Positions 25,200-32,932 of a stretch of DNA of 44,689 nt are shown here, piece by piece. Origin of the DNA: Flavobacteriia bacterium (GTDB lineage Bacteria; Bacteroidota; Bacteroidia; Flavobacteriales_D; Crocinitomicaceae). Both the position numbers and the translations under genes were made by a program. Where the stretch lies: NCBI GenBank assembly GCA_947464135.1, contig CANHVK010000012.1:1-44689 (forward strand), given 5' to 3'. The notes below the pieces were generated by a model. It was given only the letters and a program-made list of their open reading frames with translations, did no database searches and was not told where the DNA came from. Numbering within the stretch: position 1 is the first letter of the stretch; every line of letters begins with the position of its first letter.

Positions 25200-26774
25200 T
25201 TAAAAAGGTGTTTTGATGTTCAATTCACTACAAAAAGATGCAAGCAATGCATCCACCTCTTTCATTTTCAGGTCTAACGCTTGTATTTCTTCCGCAACTA
25301 CATTCACATCAATTTTTGCCTCCTCTTCAAACGTATCCACATAACGTGGAATGTTTAAGTTGTAATCGTTTTCAGCTATTTCAGACAAAAGTGCTTTACG
25401 GCTGTACTTTTCTTCTTCTAAACGATTGCGGTAGGTATCAATGATTTTATCAATGTGTTGGTCGCGTAGGTAGTTTTGCGTTTTTTGTTTTTCAAAATGT
25501 TGGCTTGCATCGATGAATAAAATATCGTCTGGATTTTCACGGCATTTCTTGAAAACCAAAATACACGTTGGTATCGATGTACCGTAAAAAATATTTGCAG
25601 GTAAACCAATCACAGCATCTAAGTAATTTCTATCCTCAATCAAATAACGACGAATGTGTTGCTCTGCTGCACCTCTAAACAAAACACCGTGCGGTAACAC
25701 AATCGCCATTGTACCATTGTCTGCTAAATGGTAAATCATATGTTGCACAAAGGCGAAATCTGCTTTGCTGGAAGGTGCTAATTTTCCATATTGGCTAAAA
25801 CGATCGTCGGAAGTAAACAAAGGATTTGCGCTCCATTGTGCTGAAAATGGCGGGTTAGCCACAATCGCTTCAAATTGTTTATCTAAATGTTGCGGTCTTT
25901 CCAAGGTGTCTTCTTGTCGAATATCAAATTGACGGTAATGTACATCGTGCAAAATCATATTCATACGCGCCAAGTTGTAGGTCGTACGGTTCATTTCTTG
26001 GCCGTAAAAATCAGAAACTTCTCCGACTTCTTTCGCAACACGCAACAACAACGAACCCGAACCACACGTTGGGTCATACACCGATTTTAACTTGGTTTTT
26101 CCTGTGGTTACAATTTTTGCTAATACTTTACTAACCTCTTGTGGTGTGTAAAATTCTCCTGCTTTTTTTCCTGCGCCACTTGCAAATTGTCCGATTAGGT
26201 ATTCGTAAGCATCGCCCAATACATCTAATTCGGTGTCGTTTAATTCAAAATCAATTTGATCTAAATGAAACAATACTTTGGAAATAATTTCATTTCGTGC
26301 ATCAGGGGTTTTTCCTAATTTCGTTGAATTCAAATCCATATCCTCGAAGAGATTATCAAAATCATCTTCACTTTCCGTACCCATCGTACTTTGTTGAATA
26401 TTGATTAAGATTTTTTGTAAATCTTCAATGATGAAATTGCTAGATGTGGCTGTACTTGTCGAAGAACCTTTTTCAGCAATCACCGAAAACAATTCGTTTG
26501 GTTTTAAGAAATACCCTAATTTATCCAATGCTTCCTCGCGAATAGCATCAATATATTCTTTTCCATCTTCTGAATTTTCGTTGATTTCTCTGAACTTCAA
26601 ATCATCTTGTTCCAAAATGCTATCGGCATACAACTCCATTTTCTCAGAAAGGTATTTGAAGAAGATAAATCCAAGTATATAATCTCTAAATTCATCGGCA
26701 TTCATTTTACCTCTCAAAGTATTCGCGATATTCCAAAGTTGTTGTTCCAACTGTTTTTTTTGTTCTTCTGACAT
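25200..26774 (-). CDS. hsdM: Type I restriction-modification DNA methyltransferase subunit
   Basis: The N6-adenine methylase subunit that, with HsdS, marks the host's own sites. The 524 residues contain the N-terminal HsdM helical domain (NIANTLRGKMNADEFRDYIL near 15-34), the SAM-binding motif I DPTCGSG at 234-240, and the catalytic motif IV NPPF at 307-310. The gene is the first of the hsdM-DUF1016-hsdS operon. A near-consensus promoter box TATCTTTA lies 29 bases upstream, with an inverted repeat just beyond it. An hsdR acting with this M/S pair lies downstream after two inserted genes. Confidence 0.97.
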   Translation of the reverse strand: MSEEQKKQLEQQLWNIANTLRGKMNADEFRDYILGFIFFKYLSEKMELYADSILEQDDLKFREINENSEDGKEYIDAIREEALDKLGYFLKPNELFSVIAEKGSSTSTATSSNFIIEDLQKILINIQQSTMGTESEDDFDNLFEDMDLNSTKLGKTPDARNEIISKVLFHLDQIDFELNDTELDVLGDAYEYLIGQFASGAGKKAGEFYTPQEVSKVLAKIVTTGKTKLKSVYDPTCGSGSLLLRVAKEVGEVSDFYGQEMNRTTYNLARMNMILHDVHYRQFDIRQEDTLERPQHLDKQFEAIVANPPFSAQWSANPLFTSDDRFSQYGKLAPSSKADFAFVQHMIYHLADNGTMAIVLPHGVLFRGAAEQHIRRYLIEDRNYLDAVIGLPANIFYGTSIPTCILVFKKCRENPDDILFIDASQHFEKQKTQNYLRDQHIDKIIDTYRNRLEEEKYSRKALLSEIAENDYNLNIPRYVDTFEEEAKIDVNVVAEEIQALDLKMKEVDALLASFCSELNIKTPF

Positions 26775-26803
26775 CGTTTGCTATTAAAATAAATTAATCG
26801 TGA

Positions 26804-26838
26804 TAAAGATAAGGGTTGAAGTGCGTAAAAAATTTACG
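26804..26838 (-). promoter_or_regulatory. Probable hsdM promoter with upstream inverted repeat
   Basis: On the minus strand TATCTTTA (plus 26804-26811, seven of eight consensus positions) stands 29 bases before the hsdM ATG. Twelve bases further upstream is CGTAAA-aaa-TTTACG (26824-26838), a perfect 6-bp inverted repeat that would cover the -33 region. It could be an operator. No controller-protein gene is nearby. Confidence 0.4.
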
Positions 26839-26989
26839 TGTTGGAATTTATTTTATTCAAATACATGTCAATTATTTTCTATTTTAAGTAGATAACACAT
26901 TTAAGGGGGAAAAATAAATTGAAATAATTAACTTCGTTTAAGCTTTGAATAAGCTAATTCATTTTTAATTTTAAATCTTATCGATCTAT

Positions 26990-27496
26990 ATGAAATTCAA
27001 TCTAATTATCACATTATTTTTCAGCATACTACTTGTTTCGTGTACAACCGATAAAAGCAGCGATATCAAAAATGAATCGGCTGAAAATAAATCTGAAGAA
27101 AAAAAGCCAAAACTTGTTTTCAATAAACCAAAAAGTAAAGATTTAATTAAACCAAACCTGGAGTTTCTGAAAAAATACAATGATCAATATGCTTTTGACA
27201 TTGATTTGTTAAATATAAAAGAATTAAGACAACGTATGATTCAATTGGTTGGTGAAGAAAAATTTAAATTCATTGAAGATTTATCTGGAAATTCCCCAAT
27301 AGAAATTCGTAAAAACGTATTTTCAAGTTGGCATTATCGTGGTAGTGATGCATGTTGTAATCACGCAATTATAGTTATCGATTTCAATAAAAACCTTCTA
27401 TGTGTTGGAATCTGTAAGAAACTGAATTATTCTTTTTATACAGAAGACGGAAGTTCTTCCGAAACTTTGTATAAATGGTATAATCATGAGTTATAA
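26990..27496 (+). CDS. Lipoprotein of unknown function, 168 aa
   Basis: Not recognised. A type II signal with lipobox LVSC (cysteine at residue 18) predicts a lipid-anchored envelope protein. It is followed by a Lys/Glu/Ser-rich linker (about 20-45) and a domain of about 120 residues with a four-cysteine group (DACCNH and CVGICKK) that could pair or bind metal. The C-terminus is rich in Tyr and Trp. The gene lies between the restriction locus and tRNA-Leu, divergent from hsdM across 215 bases, and may be part of the accessory region. Confidence 0.75.
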   Translation: MKFNLIITLFFSILLVSCTTDKSSDIKNESAENKSEEKKPKLVFNKPKSKDLIKPNLEFLKKYNDQYAFDIDLLNIKELRQRMIQLVGEEKFKFIEDLSGNSPIEIRKNVFSSWHYRGSDACCNHAIIVIDFNKNLLCVGICKKLNYSFYTEDGSSSETLYKWYNHEL

Positions 27497-27660
27497 AGTA
27501 CCAATTCAGTTTACTGGCCAAAAATAAAAACAAAGTTTATTGATGTTTTAAAATGTTGAGAGTTTATATATGAGATCGTAAGTCTCACATCTCTTTATCC
27601 ATCCTTATTTCAATAAAATTAATGTAAACAAGGCTGGATAAAAGATGATTTTTTTCAAGG

Positions 27661-27742
27661 TGCCCACGACTGGATTCGAACCAGCACACCTAATGGCACC
27701 ACCCCCTCAAGATGGCATGTCTACCAATTTCACCACGTGGGC
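27661..27742 (-). tRNA. tRNA-Leu, anticodon GAG
   Basis: An 82-base class II tRNA on the minus strand. The acceptor arms GCCCACG and CGTGGGC pair in full, with discriminator A; the CCA is not encoded. The D arm is present (GGTGAAATTGGTAGAC). The anticodon stem CCATC/GGTGG encloses the loop TTGAGGG with anticodon GAG (leucine, CUC/CUU codons). A long variable arm follows, and the T arm has GTTCGAATCC. The 3' end faces the restriction-modification region, the orientation expected if the gene had served as an integration site, but I see no repeated 3' end and no integrase. Confidence 0.96.
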
Positions 27743-27770
27743 AGGAAATAAAAATATTGGTATTAAAGCA

Positions 27771-27778
27771 CAAAAATA
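27771..27778 (-). promoter_or_regulatory. Promoter -7 box for tRNA-Leu
   Basis: TATTTTTG on the minus strand, 28 bases upstream of the tRNA 5' end, a full TAnnTTTG match. Confidence 0.5.
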
Positions 27779-27874
27779 ATTTTTTTATTGAAACTTTAAT
27801 AGAAATCGATTTTTATATTTTTTCTTACACCATAATTGAATTATACCTAAATTTAGATTTAGCATTTTAGTATT

Positions 27875-28378
27875 ATGAACAAAATAATTTTCACTTTATT
27901 TATTTTTTTACTTCATTTTCAATTTTTTGCACAAGATGAGTTGGATGAGTTAGATGACGAATATATCGAAAAACCAGCCGAAGAGATTCGAAAAGTTTGG
28001 AAAAATCATCCAAATCCAACAGCTTTTAAAGGAGAATTATTTTATGAGCCTTATGATAAAAATCATGTTGCAATCTTAGGTGATGGTAAAATTTTATATT
28101 TAGAAATGATTTCAGAAGATATAGAAATCGTAACAGAATGGCTCGATTACTATGTTGTTTTCAATGATTCAACGCGTAAACTTACTGTAAAAGGAAGAAC
28201 TGGAAATGTTATGTCTAGTATGCTTGTACCAGAAAACTATGATGTTGTTGGTCTATTAAAAGACGGAATGACTGATCATGAAAGGTATTATACAACCTAC
28301 GCTTTTGAATTAGATAATTTTGAAATTGAAGAAGTAAAGAGATATAACAAGCTATGCAAGCTTATCTCTGTCAGATAA
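27875..28378 (+). CDS. Secreted protein of unknown function, 167 aa
   Basis: Not recognised. A clear signal peptide (MNKIIFTLFIFLLHFQFFAQ) is followed by an acidic start (DELDELDDEYIEKPAEE) and a beta-rich text of about 120 residues ending in a basic tail. No catalytic motif is visible. It stands alone between tRNA-Leu and a bidirectional terminator. Weak promoter text TAGATTTA lies upstream. Confidence 0.75.
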   Translation: MNKIIFTLFIFLLHFQFFAQDELDELDDEYIEKPAEEIRKVWKNHPNPTAFKGELFYEPYDKNHVAILGDGKILYLEMISEDIEIVTEWLDYYVVFNDSTRKLTVKGRTGNVMSSMLVPENYDVVGLLKDGMTDHERYYTTYAFELDNFEIEEVKRYNKLCKLISVR

Positions 28379-28436
28379 TGTATTAATTAATCTGATTTGA
28401 TTATTATTTTATCGAAAAGAACTATTGCATTTAAAT

Positions 28437-28470
28437 AAAAAAAGAGAAAACAATTGTTTTCTCTTTTTTT
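28437..28470. terminator. Bidirectional terminator, 17-base palindrome
   Basis: A perfect palindrome with 17-base arms: A-run, GAGAAAACAA, then its inverse and a T-run. It stands between the rightward secreted protein and the leftward cysteine-rich gene, and both strands show a stem followed by T residues. Confidence 0.88.
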
Positions 28471-28489
28471 ATTCTATAAAGTAGTAAAA

Positions 28490-28744
28490 TTACTTTTTCT
28501 CTTCTTTAGCGCAACAAGCTTTTTTCTTTCCTTTTTTGCATTCTTTTTTAGAATCGCATTTTTTATCTTCTCCTTCTTTTTTGCAACAAGCTTTTTTACA
28601 ATCTTTTTCACATTCTTTCTTGTCTTGATCACAACAAGATTCTGTACAAGTACACTTGTTTGTATTCAATTCAGAAGCTAATAAAGAAGTAGATGAAGAA
28701 GCAAATAATGCAGCTAAAGACAAACTTAAAACTAATTTTTTCAT
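28490..28744 (-). CDS. Small secreted cysteine- and lysine-rich protein
   Basis: An 84-residue protein with a signal peptide (about 1-24, ending near LLASE) and a mature part of about 60 residues with 12 cysteines. The cysteines come as CTC, ESCC, ACCKK twice and single KEC/KDC/KKC, spaced by lysine- and acid-rich text, so the sequence is close to repetitive. It resembles metallothionein-like or other metal-chelating peptides in composition, but I know no defined family for it. It lies 36 bases after the psd stop on the same strand and ends at the bidirectional terminator. Confidence 0.8.
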   Translation of the reverse strand: MKKLVLSLSLAALFASSSTSLLASELNTNKCTCTESCCDQDKKECEKDCKKACCKKEGEDKKCDSKKECKKGKKKACCAKEEKK

Positions 28745-28780
28745 AAGGCGGTTTTATTAGTATATATGCTAAATTACAAT

Positions 28781-29449
28781 TTAATTTGATAATTCTCCAA
28801 TCTTAGTTATTCTTCCTTTCACAACATCACCAATTTTAACATTTATTTTGGTGTCAAGTGGTAAAAACAAGTCAATACGGGATCCAAATTTGATAAATCC
28901 ATATTCAGAACCTGTTTCTACTCTTTGTCCCGGCTCTACGTAATAACAAATTCTTCTGGCAACTGCACCTGCAATTTGTCTGAATAATACTTCTTTTCCA
29001 GATTTATGTTCTGTAACAACTGTTGAACGTTCGTTATCTGTTGAACTTTTTGGATGCCATGCAACTAAAAATAACCCTTTGTGGTATTTTACATATTTAA
29101 TCAACCCAGAGATTGGATTAAAGTTTGCATGAACATTTAATGGTGACATAAAAATAGAAACTTGAATTCTTCTATCTTTAAAATATTCATTTTCTTCAGT
29201 TTCTTCAATCACCACTACTTTTCCGTCAGCTGGACAAAGAATATCGTTTTCACCAAAAACAGGTGTTATATTCGGTACTCTAAAAAATTGAATTACTAAA
29301 TAATAAAACGTCAAAAGGACCAATGAAATCAATACGAATAACCATGTCCATCCAAGTAATTTTAGCAAATAAAAATTTCCCAATTCTAGCACACCGATAA
29401 TTACGGTAGCAATTGCAATAATTAAATAACCTTCTCTGTGTAATTTCAT
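28781..29449 (-). CDS. psd: Phosphatidylserine decarboxylase
   Basis: Makes phosphatidylethanolamine from phosphatidylserine at the inner membrane. The 222 residues match the short bacterial form: two N-terminal membrane segments (about 8-28 and 36-56), PADGKVV, VSIFMSPLNVHANFNP, and the self-cleavage site FGSR where S190 becomes the pyruvoyl cofactor. It lies 41 bases after the cdsA stop on the same strand, so phospholipid synthesis genes form a cdsA-psd unit. Confidence 0.95.
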   Translation of the reverse strand: MKLHREGYLIIAIATVIIGVLELGNFYLLKLLGWTWLFVLISLVLLTFYYLVIQFFRVPNITPVFGENDILCPADGKVVVIEETEENEYFKDRRIQVSIFMSPLNVHANFNPISGLIKYVKYHKGLFLVAWHPKSSTDNERSTVVTEHKSGKEVLFRQIAGAVARRICYYVEPGQRVETGSEYGFIKFGSRIDLFLPLDTKINVKIGDVVKGRITKIGELSN

Positions 29450-29490
29450 TTTAATAAAAAAATTTTGGCAAAAATAAGAATATAAATTGG

Positions 29491-30318
29491 TTAACGAGCT
29501 ATAAACTCAGTGTAGATTGTCCACCAGCAAAAGAAGAACGGAATCGTAAATAATGCTGCGTCAAAACGATCTAAAATACCACCATGCCCTGGTAAAATAT
29601 TTCCTGAATCTTTGATGTTCAAACTTCTTTTAAACAACGATTCTAATAAATCCCCAAAAATGGCACCTGGTACAATAATAATAGCTGCAGGAATCCAGAA
29701 AAGCAGACCACGCGTAGGGTCGAAATACGCAAAAACAAATCCAATTAAAACTGTTAGTACGATTCCTCCGATAGTACCTTCCCATGTTTTTTTAGGAGAG
29801 ATACGTTCAAAAAGTTTTGTTTTACCGAAGAAGCGTCCAGAAAGATAAGCAAAGGTATCGTTAGACCAAATCAACACAAACATTCCAATTAATTGAATTA
29901 CTGAATCTGTATCTTCTACACGAATTAAAATCAATAAGAAAAAAGGAATAACTAAATAGAAAAAACCAAAAATTTGAATTCCAATGTTCACCAATGGATT
30001 CGTTTTTTTACGCCAGAGTTCTGTAATAAATAATAATAAAAACAATGGGATAATTAATGCAATTACAACATCCATATTCCATTCTCCCAGTGCTCCAGGA
30101 AGCATTAAAGCAAAAATGGAAAAAATAACAATTGAAGGTAATTGCCATTTCAATTGAATAATCTTGTTCTCTTTGAAAAGTTTGAAATATTCAATAATCC
30201 CCAATAAAAGGAATAAGGAGAACACACCAATTGTCAAAAATTTATTGGCGTAAATGGAAAAAACGATCAGCGCGACAAAAACAGTTCCTGTTATGGCTCT
30301 TTGTACTAAATTATTCAT
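29491..30318 (-). CDS. cdsA: Phosphatidate cytidylyltransferase
   Basis: Makes CDP-diacylglycerol from phosphatidate and CTP, the precursor of all membrane phospholipids. The 275 residues contain about seven membrane segments and the full CDP-DAG synthase signature (227-253: SLFKRSLNIKDSGN then LPGHGGILDRFD), with the earlier SNDTFAYLSGRFFGKTK. The gene lies below ftsH, but the ftsH terminator stands only a few bases before its ATG, and a promoter box overlaps that terminator (see findings). Confidence 0.96.
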   Translation of the reverse strand: MNNLVQRAITGTVFVALIVFSIYANKFLTIGVFSLFLLLGIIEYFKLFKENKIIQLKWQLPSIVIFSIFALMLPGALGEWNMDVVIALIIPLFLLLFITELWRKKTNPLVNIGIQIFGFFYLVIPFFLLILIRVEDTDSVIQLIGMFVLIWSNDTFAYLSGRFFGKTKLFERISPKKTWEGTIGGIVLTVLIGFVFAYFDPTRGLLFWIPAAIIIVPGAIFGDLLESLFKRSLNIKDSGNILPGHGGILDRFDAALFTIPFFFCWWTIYTEFIAR

Positions 30319-30323
30319 AATAT

Positions 30324-30352
30324 AAAAAAAGGCTGTCCCAAAGAACAGCCTT
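30324..30352 (-). terminator. Terminator between ftsH and cdsA
   Basis: AAGGCTGT and ACAGCCTT (30329-30352) pair around an 8-base loop, and a run of seven T residues follows on the minus strand (30324-30330). The T-run ends 5 bases before the cdsA ATG, so this hairpin would stop ftsH transcripts just before cdsA. Confidence 0.88.
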
Positions 30353-30360
30353 CAAAATTA
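30353..30360 (-). promoter_or_regulatory. Promoter -7 box touching the ftsH terminator
   Basis: TAATTTTG on the minus strand, a full TAnnTTTG match directly before the left arm of the hairpin. Transcripts starting a few bases past it would begin inside the arm and reach cdsA. Confidence 0.5.
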
Positions 30361-30372
30361 GTGATTTTAAAT

Positions 30373-32466
30373 TTATTCAGCCTTATTTTCTTCATTAGTT
30401 GGAGACTCAACAACATCTTCAACAACTGATGTCTCTTCTGTTTCATTAGAAGTTGGAGTATCTGAATTTTCTGAAGATTCAATTTGCTGTGGAGCAGGCG
30501 TTTCAATTACGGGAACTTCTTCTTCTTTTTCCCAAGGTCGTTTTCCGAAAATTGTTTCCAAATCTTCTTTAAAAATTACTTCTTGCTCTAATAATTTCTC
30601 TGCCAACTGAACTAATTTCTCCTTGTTTTCAGTTAAGATTTGAAGTGCACGTTGGTATTGTGTTTCAATAATTTTACTTGCTTCTTCATCTATAATTTTG
30701 GCAGTTTCATCTGAATAAGGCTTGGTAAAAGCATCCCTTCCTTGAGAATCATAGAAAGAAATATTTCCAACTTTTTCATTTAATCCATAAATAGAAACCA
30801 TTGCATACGCTTGTTTTGTCACTTTTTCTAAGTCACTCAAGGCTCCTGTTGAAATCTTACCAAACATTAATTGTTCAGCTGCTCTACCACCTAATGCAGA
30901 ACACATTTCATCTAATATTTGCTCTGTAGTTGTAATACTTCTTTCTTCAGGCAAATACCAAGCAGCACCTAAAGATTGCCCTCTTGGAACGATGGTTACC
31001 TTAACCAAAGGTGAAGCATATTCTAATAACCATGAAGTAGTAGCGTGACCAGCTTCGTGGAATGCAATAGATTTTTTCTCAGATTTCGTAATAATTTTGT
31101 TTTTCTTCTCTAAACCACCTACAATTCTATCAACAGCATCTAAGAAATCTTGTTTGTCAACACTTGTTTTATTGTGACGAGCAGCAATCAAGGCTGCTTC
31201 ATTACATAAGTTAGCAATATCAGCCCCAGAAAAACCAGGTGTTTGTTTCGCTAAAAACTCAATATCAATAGCACCGTCTAATTTGATTGGTTTTAAATGC
31301 ACTTCAAAAATTGCTTTACGTTCATTGATATCTGGCATATCTACATAGATTTGTCTATCAAAACGTCCAGCACGCATTAAGGCACTATCTAGCACATCAG
31401 CGCGGTTCGTAGCCGCTAAAATGATGACCCCTGAATTTGTTCCGAAACCATCCATTTCAGTCAACAACTGATTCAGAGTATTTTCACGTTCATCATTCGA
31501 ACCAAAACTGTTATTTTTTCCTCTAGCTCGACCGATTGCATCAATTTCATCAATAAAAATAATCGATGGTGCTTTTTCTTTCGCTTGTTTAAATAAATCC
31601 CTCACACGAGAAGCACCTACTCCAACAAACATTTCTACAAAATCAGAACCAGACAAAGAGAAAAACGGAACTTTAGCTTCACCAGCTACAGCTTTTGCTA
31701 ATAAGGTTTTACCTGTTCCAGGAGGGCCTACCAATAAAGCTCCTTTAGGAATTTTCGCACCTAAATCAGTATACCTCTTAGGGTTTTTCAAAAATTCTAC
31801 AATCTCTTGTATTTCTTCTTTCGCACCTGTTAATCCAGCTACATCTTGGAAAGTTACATTAGTAGATTTTCCTTTATCGTACAATTGCGCTTTGGATTTA
31901 CCAATGTTGAAGATTTGGCCTCCGCCACCACCTCCGCCACCGCCCATGCGACGCATAACGAACATCCAAATAAGAACTAGAATAATAATAGGAGCTAAAA
32001 AATTTAAAATTGTAAATAAGTAATTTACTTCTTCTTTTAAATTATATTCAATCGGTTTTTTACCTCTTAACTTTAAGGATTTGTTTACTTCACTCATTCC
32101 TTGCTCAAAATGACCAACATCAGCAATTTCCATTTGAATCACTGGAGTACCACTGTTCATTCCATTAGAAATATTTTTGTATACTTTCTTTAATGGTTGA
32201 AATTCTGATCGACTTGAGTTCAAAACAAAATTAACTCCTTCTTTATTAAGACGGAAGTCAACACGTTGATGGTTTACAATTGAGACATTTGAAACATAGT
32301 TTGAATCTGCCAATTCTAGAAAAGCATCTCTACTTGTAAATTTCACTTCGTTGATTCCACTCATATAGAATTGAACCAAGATAATGGAAACAGCAATGAT
32401 TCCATATATCCAATAAACATTAAACGATACTTTCTTTTTGTTATCGTTGTTTTTATTATCTGCCAT
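30373..32466 (-). CDS. ftsH: ATP-dependent zinc metalloprotease FtsH
   Basis: A membrane-bound AAA+ protease degrading misfolded membrane and regulatory proteins. The 697 residues show two membrane segments (about 18-35 and 150-171) around a periplasmic domain, a nine-glycine run after the second (175-183), Walker A GPPGTGKT at 247-254, Walker [10 protein letters not shown], the second region of homology ([20 protein letters not shown]) and the zinc site HEAGH at 470-474. The acidic Ser/Thr/Glu tail of about 50 residues is low complexity. It starts 18 bases after rsfS and is followed by a terminator. Confidence 0.98.
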   Translation of the reverse strand: MADNKNNDNKKKVSFNVYWIYGIIAVSIILVQFYMSGINEVKFTSRDAFLELADSNYVSNVSIVNHQRVDFRLNKEGVNFVLNSSRSEFQPLKKVYKNISNGMNSGTPVIQMEIADVGHFEQGMSEVNKSLKLRGKKPIEYNLKEEVNYLFTILNFLAPIIILVLIWMFVMRRMGGGGGGGGGQIFNIGKSKAQLYDKGKSTNVTFQDVAGLTGAKEEIQEIVEFLKNPKRYTDLGAKIPKGALLVGPPGTGKTLLAKAVAGEAKVPFFSLSGSDFVEMFVGVGASRVRDLFKQAKEKAPSIIFIDEIDAIGRARGKNNSFGSNDERENTLNQLLTEMDGFGTNSGVIILAATNRADVLDSALMRAGRFDRQIYVDMPDINERKAIFEVHLKPIKLDGAIDIEFLAKQTPGFSGADIANLCNEAALIAARHNKTSVDKQDFLDAVDRIVGGLEKKNKIITKSEKKSIAFHEAGHATTSWLLEYASPLVKVTIVPRGQSLGAAWYLPEERSITTTEQILDEMCSALGGRAAEQLMFGKISTGALSDLEKVTKQAYAMVSIYGLNEKVGNISFYDSQGRDAFTKPYSDETAKIIDEEASKIIETQYQRALQILTENKEKLVQLAEKLLEQEVIFKEDLETIFGKRPWEKEEEVPVIETPAPQQIESSENSDTPTSNETEETSVVEDVVESPTNEENKAE

Positions 32467-32484
32467 GATTTAAATAAAAAATGA

Positions 32485-32862
32485 TTAATCTAGATTTGGG
32501 ATGTCGGTTCTTTTCGCATCAGCCCAAAGGTCTTCCAAATCATAAAACGAACGAGCATCTTTTTGGAAGATATGAGCAACAACACTCACATAATCAAGTA
32601 AAACCCATTCAGAAGGCCCTTTTCCTTCAGCTCCCCAAGGACGTTCTTGTAATTCTTTTCTTACAAAACGTGTTACGGTATTGTTGATACCATCCACATG
32701 AGTTGTAGAATCACCCGAACATATTACAAAAAAATCAGTTACTCTATTTTGAATTTCTCTAAGATCCAGCACCACAATGTCCTTCGCTTTATTTTCCTGC
32801 ATCCCTTCAACAATTGCGTCACAAAGGATTTTGGAATCTATGTCTTTTGCTATTTTATACAT
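32485..32862 (-). CDS. rsfS: Ribosomal silencing factor RsfS
   Basis: Binds ribosomal protein uL14 and blocks subunit joining when nutrients are short. The 125 residues carry the family hallmarks KDIVVLDLREIQNRVTDFFVI, CSGDSTTHVDGI and WVLLDYVSVVAHIF. It has its own promoter box upstream and runs into ftsH with an 18-base gap, a common arrangement in Bacteroidota. Confidence 0.95.
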   Translation of the reverse strand: MYKIAKDIDSKILCDAIVEGMQENKAKDIVVLDLREIQNRVTDFFVICSGDSTTHVDGINNTVTRFVRKELQERPWGAEGKGPSEWVLLDYVSVVAHIFQKDARSFYDLEDLWADAKRTDIPNLD

Positions 32863-32880
32863 TCTTTTTATTTAGTTACA

Positions 32881-32888
32881 CAAATCTA
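32881..32888 (-). promoter_or_regulatory. Promoter -7 box for rsfS-ftsH
   Basis: TAGATTTG on the minus strand, a full TAnnTTTG match, 18 bases before the rsfS ATG. A weaker TAACTTTA at 32897-32904 on the plus strand could serve birA. Confidence 0.55.
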
Positions 32889-32932
32889 ATTAATTTTAAC
32901 TTTACAGCGTTACAAATTAACAATTACTAACG

